This document shows, piece by piece, positions 58,201-64,000 of a stretch of DNA of 64,000 nucleotides. The position numbers and the translations under genes were made by a program. The DNA comes from Elysia chlorotica (Eukaryota; Mollusca; Gastropoda; Plakobranchidae). Under the pieces are notes generated by a model. That model did not search any database. It had not been told where the DNA came from and was given only the letters and a program-made list of their open reading frames with translations. Position 1 is the stretch's first letter; every line of letters starts with the position of its first letter. The stretch is taken from contig RQTK01000332.1 in assembly GCA_003991915.1 (NCBI GenBank), forward strand, positions 258,037-322,036. The letters are read 5' to 3'.

Positions 58201-59353
58201 CTCTATACTTTTACTTTCAATTAATGCAAATGCAAAGTCATAACACTCATTATGATACAAATCGATCTTCCATGAACTATACTTTAAACAAAATCTAACT
58301 GAAACGTCCAAAGTGGAGACTGGAATTTAAATTAAAAACACAAATTCGTTTGATAAATCATGCTAGTAGATACCAAATTAAACTTAAAGCTCATTCGGGT
58401 AATGATCAATGTCAATGGTTCACCTAAAACCATCTTGTGCCCCTCCCAACTCAGCCAAATGTCCACACTCCTCTCTTTTTTTTAAAAATCCCTGCCTTTT
58501 TGGGGTTGACAACTTTCATCCTTGGTTAGCTAGAGTGACAATGTACTCCTCCCTAGTTTCCCATCTCCATGTGATATTGAAATAGAACTAAAAGAATTCA
58601 CCAAGTCCCAACCATCTGTTAGTTCTTGTTGAGTCTACCTATCGATTAGATTTGAATTGAAACTACATAAATTGGCACACTCTGTATTGTTAAAAGCAAA
58701 GAAACATAAAGAGACAAAAACATGCCTTGTATATTGACAACTTATAAGACAGAATTATTGGCACCTTAACAGATCTGGGTTCATTTCTTGCCCAGTTAAA
58801 GAGCTGTCATTTATTAAACATGATTATTGACCTTGAAAGTTTGGACACAGCTCACTGAAGCTTTTAAAAATTGTACAAACAAATTGAGAAATTAGTTTAC
58901 CAGTGTTATGTATTGTTAAAAGCAAAGAAACATAAAGAGACAAAAACATGCCTTGTATATTGACAACTTATAAGACAGAATTATTGGCACCTTAACAGAT
59001 CTGGGTTCATTTCTTGCCCAGTTAAAGAGCTGTCATTTATTAAACATGATTATTGACCTTGAAAGTTTGGACACAGCTCACTGAAGCTTTTAAAAATTGT
59101 ACAAATAAATTGAGAAATTAGTTTACCAGTGTTAATATAGCAAATTATTCATAACTTAATATACAAGCGTGAAAAACTCTCTATGAGATAAAAAAGGGTT
59201 TATCTTATGAATGATATTTCATTGACATAACAAGCTGGTTTAAACTTTAAATTTGCCCCAATCTTAAAACAAAACATAAATTCTAAAACAATGAGTTTTT
59301 TGTTTACCTTATCATATCAAAAGAGAGTGCACAATGTAACCTTGTCCCCAAGC
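55265..59353 (-). other. Region downstream of the PRCC homologue
   Basis: AT-rich, probably including the 3' UTR. It contains a (CA)n/(GACA)n tract at 55695-55735, a minus-strand AATAAA followed by TG-rich sequence near 55855, and the 226-bp tandem repeat. No exon supported. Confidence 0.4.
58683..59134. repeat. 226-bp tandem duplication
   Basis: Units 58683-58908 and 58909-59134 are nearly identical. The one clear difference is ACAAACAAA against ACAAATAAA near the end. Each unit carries a minus-strand AATAAA (58810-58815 and 59036-59041). The one nearer the gene is 313 bases after the PRCC stop codon. Confidence 0.95.
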
Positions 59354-59440
59354 TCAGAAGCCATATTTTGACTGAGTTTGCTTCTTCGTCATTCTGTTCT
59401 GTGCCCATTGATTTTTGAGTTCGAGTTCTCGTTCTTTTGC
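59354..59440 (-). CDS. PRCC: PRCC homologue, last coding exon
   Basis: The acceptor TTATCCACAG is followed by 28 codons (AKERELELKNQWAQNRMTKK, then QTQSKYGF) and a stop. The KERELELKN...QTQxKYGF ending is the hallmark C-terminus of proline-rich protein PRCC, a nuclear protein linked to pre-mRNA splicing factors and to MAD2B in human cells. Phase 0. Confidence 0.92.
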   Translation of the reverse strand, partial: AKERELELKNQWAQNRMTKKQTQSKYGF

Positions 59441-60222
59441 CTGTGGATAAACAATTTAGCTCGTGAACATGTTATAATGTTTTTTTTTGGCAAACTATAA
59501 AATATGGAACCAATTCAGAAACACCAACCTCCTAACCCTTTGAAAAAAGCCTAAGAAAAAAAAAAAAAAACAGGACATTTTATTTTAAGTCTTTATCCAA
59601 ACATACATAGTTATTCATAATATCTCTAAAGCTTATTTTTAATACTATGTAGTAATATTTTATAACCACGAACCAAACTGAAAGAAAAAGGTAATATTTA
59701 TTTTTATGCATTTTCAAAATACTTTTTAGCAGTAATACAAATTGACATAATAATAATAATACACAAATTTTTGTTTAAATTTTGGAATAGAGTTAAAATG
59801 AAGGTTTTTTAAGTTTGTACATATTTGTCATATTTCCTTATTCTAAAACTATTTCAATTTTAACATTTTACATCCCCTTCATTGCCTGGAAGTTACTTAA
59901 ATTAGAGATTTTATTTTTTATAAAATCCATTTTCAAATAATAATAAAAAAATACATACATTTATATTAATTTAAGCATTATTATTGTAAATAAAATAGCG
60001 TTTGTCCAAAATTATCTCAATGCCAACATTTTTATATTATAACTGTTTTAAACATAGATAAGCATCTTTTTTTAAATATGCCTTTTTCTACAAACAATAT
60101 CTATTAGGTTAACTGCTTTGTTTTAGCTTTGTCTTAGCCCTAGTGCGACCAAAGGCAAGTAAAACATGATCTACCAAGAGTTCAATCGAAAAATAAAAGT
60201 GAAAACATTTAAGGCTAATTAC
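59441..60222 (-). other. PRCC intron
   Basis: 782 bases, AT-rich, bounded by CAA|GTAATT and ATCCACAG. No nested feature. Confidence 0.7.
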
Positions 60223-60426
60223 TTGGTAAGCCAGGTATGTGATTTGCTTTTTCCTTCTCTGCTGAGCTGTAGGCATGTTGTCCTTGTTTTTATGAGAAAC
60301 ATATTCTGTCTCCTCTGTTAGATGTTTGCTAACTTCTGATGGGTCCACATAATCATCAACATTAGCATCAACAAAATTGATAGCCTCCTCCAAACCACGT
60401 TTTCTTTTCCCTGACATTCTATAGAA
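60223..60426 (-). CDS. PRCC: PRCC homologue, penultimate coding exon
   Basis: The acceptor TATTTCTTTCAG is followed by 68 codons beginning FYRMSGKRKRGLEEAINFVD and ending QQRRKKQITYLAYQ. GKRxRG.EEINFV and QQRRKxQITYL are conserved PRCC C-terminal motifs. The internal Met is not a start. Its basic KRKRG may contribute to nuclear localisation. Confidence 0.92.
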
Positions 60427-60910
60427 CTGAAAGAAATAAAAGCACATTAACATTTAACCTCTACAAATAACAAATCATTTTGTTATTAAAAGCAAGCCTG
60501 AACGAAAAAAAAAAGAAAAAGGAGTAATGACTTAATGCCTGCATATTTTTTCCAAGAGCACTGGTAAAGGAGACAGATCATCGCATATTTTCATTTATTC
60601 ATCTTCTAATGTATGTGTTACGATTTATTTTTTAATCAATTAAAATATAGTGCATGTAAAGATCAATTGTTGGCATTTTTCACCCAAGTACACAGAAAGA
60701 GATCTAAAAAGGTAATAAAATAATATCCACATCAACTGAAGTAGAAATCTTTGTTGTCATTACAAAGCGTATGGCTCTTGACAATTCCAGACAAAAGGAA
60801 GACAATACCAGATAAAAGGAATTGATAAGCTAGCTCCTTAAAACATGCCTCGTCATTTGCCATCTTCTTAAATAAATTGAACCTTCAAAATTTAAAAAGT
60901 TTTTGCTTAC
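60427..60910 (-). other. PRCC intron
   Basis: 484 bases between CAAGGAG|GTAAGC and the acceptor of the penultimate exon. Nothing else seen. Confidence 0.7.
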
Positions 60911-60979
60911 CTCCTTGTCACTCATAAACTGCTTCAGATCATCATCACCAACAGTATCAAAAGATCCATTGTCTGCTTC
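60911..60979 (-). CDS. PRCC: PRCC homologue, small internal exon
   Basis: 23 codons (EADNGSFDTVGDDDLKQFMS, then DKE) between ATAAATTTCAG and GTAAGC, phase 0 on both sides. It is an acidic segment just before the conserved C-terminal block. The ATG-based frame upstream is intron. Confidence 0.85.
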
Positions 60980-61910
60980 CTGAAATTTATAAAATACACA
61001 AGGTATATGTTCAATTCCCATACAACTAATATAATTTAAAAAAGAAAAGCAAATTTAATTAAAATAATTTTTTTTTTAAAGTCCAGTAATAAATTTTTTG
61101 TTTGTTTACATTAAATAATATTTGAGATTAAAAAAGAAAGTCAAATAGAAATAAATATTATAATATTCAAAACAGTGGGAGTCGTGGATCATCTAGTATA
61201 AAAAGCGTTATATAAAGATGCTGAAGACAAAGATGAAAATAATGTTCACCGAAACATCCAAACCACTTATTAATGATAGAACTAGGTCTAAATAAAAAGA
61301 TTGCATACGGTATACTGCCATAGATCATCAATGATTGATTTGTCCTTGTCCTTGTATGTAGTCTTTGAGAACTAGTTAATCTTTTGAGAGGCACTAAAAG
61401 TCTATATAAAGAGGGATCATACTCATTGATTTTAACTAGAGAGGACAGGCTTTGGTAAATGAATCAAATTGACAAATTGGGCTAAAGTATGGCTCATTTG
61501 TCGATGTCAAATGGATGGACAAACCCGGCACAGGAACAAAAAAATCTCCCCCCCCCCAAAATTAAAAACAACTTCCGTTGAGCAGCACAACTAAGAATTT
61601 AATGACTTTGCATTGATGAAAAAAGCTTTTATCTGATATGATTTATTTTACTTAAATCATGTTTACACGACTTCTAAAAAATTTTCCCTTCAGCATTTCA
61701 ACATTTTGTTAGAACGATTAATTTGAGATTGGCTTTAAGATGAAAGGCCACACACAAAGGACAAAAAAACATATAAAATTAGCAAATATGAACAAAAATC
61801 ACTAATAGAATTTGGCTTCATTTAAAAAGATTCACTACTCCTTAAACTAGCTTCAATTGTTAAAAAATAAATAAAAACCCTTATAATATGTATAAATTTA
61901 TAAGTGTTAC
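60980..61910 (-). other. PRCC intron
   Basis: 931 bases. A C run lies at 61550-61557. No exon or recognised repeat. Confidence 0.7.
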
Positions 61911-62603
61911 CTCAGCATCAACCATGTTATATTGCGCACTGGTGGATGCCATATATCCACCTTGTAGAGAATTCGGTGGGGATGCAACAGGCCTTGCAAG
62001 TCCCACCGCTCCAAGATAATTTTGAGAAAAAGTAGATGATGATGAGGATGACCACAGCCTGGCGTTGTTGACATGTCCAAAGTCTAAAGGAGCATCATTC
62101 ACTTCACCTAGTTCTGGACCAACTGTCATAGCAGTCTCTGAATCTTCGACAGAATCACTGTTAGCAGCAACCTGCCCACTGCTGTTGGTTGCTACTGCTG
62201 TTAATTGGGCATCTCCACTTGCTGATGGTACTGCACTTGCCTCAGAGCTAGATATTTCCTTGCTCTGTACATTTTTGGCCGTTTCCCTATTTGATACAGC
62301 AGGCTTAGAGGAAGAGTGTAAGGAAAAAAAATTTGAAGCACTGACCTCCTCATCATCATCACTGTCACTACCATACATTGCAACATTAAGTGCAACTTTT
62401 TTGGTTGAAGCAGGTTTTGAAGTATCACCAGATATGGTAGAAGTACTAGGCTTTTGAATAGTTTTTTGAGATTTTGTTTGACTAGGTACTTGGGCTGTGA
62501 TTGCTGGCTTCTTTGAGAGAGTGTGAGGAATTAGAGGTCTATTGATCTCCTTCTTTGCAGAATGAATAGGAGGGGGCAGCAAAGAAAAAAGTCCACTTTT
62601 GCT
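61911..62603 (-). CDS. PRCC: PRCC homologue, large central exon
   Basis: The acceptor CTTTTTATTTCCCCAG is followed by 231 codons ending DAE|GTAACA. It contains SGLFSLLPPP...NRPLIPHTLSKKP, matching the PRCC LPxP...NRxLLPHxxSxKP block, and later DSDDDEEVSASNFFSLHSS, matching EExxxxNFFSL. Most of the rest is Ser/Thr/Ala-rich and low-complexity. It is less proline-rich than human PRCC. Phase 0. Confidence 0.9.
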
Positions 62604-63683
62604 CTGGGGAAATAAAAAGAAGTAAAGATGAGATTTAGTATTTGATACCATAAATATTCGACTACTTTAAGACATTTTACTTCAAAAGGTGGGCTTTGAA
62701 ATCATTTATATGTCTCTTAAAATTTAGGTGACTTCAAAATTAGACTGTGTCTTTCACTTATTTTCACTATGAAAAACCAATAGGAAAAGTTATCATATGT
62801 GTAGCCGCCAGACAAAAGCATAGAATTTTCAGATTTTCATCACTTGAATTGAGCCAAATGGATTGTTTTTCTCAGTTACAGACTGCACAAATAATTTTTT
62901 TTAAATTCCTACAAAAGAAAAAAAAAAGAAATTAACAAAGATATTTTCTAAATTCATGAAGCCTTTGCACGCATGTGCCTACGTGACACAGGAAAGGGCT
63001 CATATTTCATAGGTTGTTTTTTTTTAGAATAGTTCATTAGATGGAAACATTCACATGGAACACTGGTTGTAAATTTTTAAAATATCTTGAGCTTGTCTTT
63101 TAAATGAGAAGTTTCAAGAGATCTCAAATAGTTTAATTTTAAATTAAAAAAAAAAACAACAGCTTTGAAGGTCCAAATATTACACAATTAAAGGGGACGT
63201 GGGCAAAAAAAAAAAGTATTTAAAACATTTGAAGATATTAAGATGTATTGCAACATTTAATATTTAGTAAAATACTGTAGAAATTATAAACTTTGATAAT
63301 CCAGAACTTTTAAAATCTCCAATCATCAATTAAAATACTTCTATCACCACTTCCAAGGGTCCTTTTTCCAGTCACATGTGATCTACTGATCAAAGAAGTC
63401 AAGCATCGTAGACTTTATATCTAGCATGTGAGACAACCAGGGTAAACTAGGCATAAGTAGCTGGTATAAAGTTTGAATTAGAGCCCTTTAAACATAGAAA
63501 AACAATATATTTACCTTTTTCATTTTCAAGCAAAAGGATTACCTTTGGTTCTATAAATTAATATTTGATGCTTTTCAACACAGTATAATCAAAAAGTCCT
63601 ATCTCTAACATGGTTTCTTCATTCACTACACATATGCAACAAATGAGTTTAAATACTTTATGGCTAATTCAACCTCAACTTAC
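62604..63683 (-). other. PRCC intron
   Basis: 1,080 bases, AT-rich, no further feature seen. Confidence 0.7.
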
Positions 63684-63734
63684 CAAAGCAGGGGCTGGCT
63701 TTTTCAGGAGAATGTCATCTTTATCAATATCAGT
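63684..63734 (-). CDS. PRCC: PRCC homologue, small upstream exon
   Basis: 17 codons (TDIDKDDILLKKPAPAL) between AATTTCCAG and GTAAGT, phase 0. It joins in frame to SKSGLFSLLPPP. Support is from splice sites, frame and position only. The first exon, with the start codon, is outside the window. Confidence 0.7.
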
Positions 63735-63894
63735 CTGGAAATTAGGGGAAATAAAATAAGATGAAAAAGTTTAGATGATTCCTACCAAATGTATAAGAAA
63801 CTTATTTAAATATTAGTCAATTAAAATAGTGAGTCATATGCATGATTCTGTTTGTAATTAAAAGATTCAGAAACTGAAAAAAACAAAACAAAAA

Positions 63895-64000
63895 ACAATT
63901 GAACTGTCACAGAGAGACAGCACAGGGATACCATGACCTCTGTTTCAGCCAGTGACCATAATTATATTGAAATCAACACGGACATTAGAAGACAAAATTG
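63895..64000 (-). mobile_element. Diverged SINE fragment, copy 5
   Basis: CACAGGGATACCATGACCTC...TTCAGCCAGTGACCATAATTATA matches the core of copies 1 and 2 (GGGATACCATGACTC...TCTCAGCCGGTCACAT). It is truncated by the window edge and lies in a PRCC intron. Confidence 0.5.

Overview
This window is nuclear genomic DNA from an invertebrate animal. It is AT-rich, with consensus GT-AG introns, microsatellites and tRNA-derived SINEs. The recurring SINE begins TTGGTTTAACGTCCAAC and has a tRNA-like head at its other end. It resembles SINE families I associate with molluscs, so a mollusc is the best guess (inference, moderate confidence). All recognisable genes are on the minus strand.

1-46.9 kb: one complex locus encoding C2H2 zinc-finger proteins. 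A two-exon constant part lies at 46648-46851 and 44669-45863. The larger exon encodes a 393-residue acidic, Ser/Gln/Asp-rich protein that ends in a predicted SUMO-interacting motif and a phase-1 splice donor (TCTC|GTAAGT). Downstream in transcription order lie 31 single-exon zinc-finger cassettes (39585 down to 3670). I numbered them 1-31 outward from the constant exon. Each cassette starts at a 3' splice site that leaves exactly two bases before the first full codon, which fits the constant donor. Each is open from there through its fingers and ends in its own stop codon. The usual module is three C2H2 fingers plus a final C-x2-C...H-x3-C finger. The layout predicts one N-terminal platform joined to any of 31 DNA-binding ends, as at lola or mod(mdg4) in Drosophila. 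I see no BTB domain in the constant part. The array also holds relics: a split pseudo-exon at about 100-1400, a decayed one at 15.4-15.5 kb, a partial copy at 10.5 kb, and a short zinc-finger relic on the plus strand at 18.4 kb.

46.9-59.3 kb: no coding exon that I can support. The region holds promoter-like clusters at 48.6 and 54.0 kb, four SINE or SINE-like elements (two of them tRNA-headed), a decayed LINE reverse-transcriptase fragment, a foldback element and long G runs.

59.35-64 kb: the 3' part of a PRCC homologue (five exons, all phase 0). Its 5' exon or exons lie beyond the right edge. A 226-bp tandem duplication carrying a poly(A) hexamer lies just past its stop codon.

Exon edges were read by eye from splice consensus and reading frame. 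There is no transcript evidence here, so use of alternative exons is inferred from architecture.
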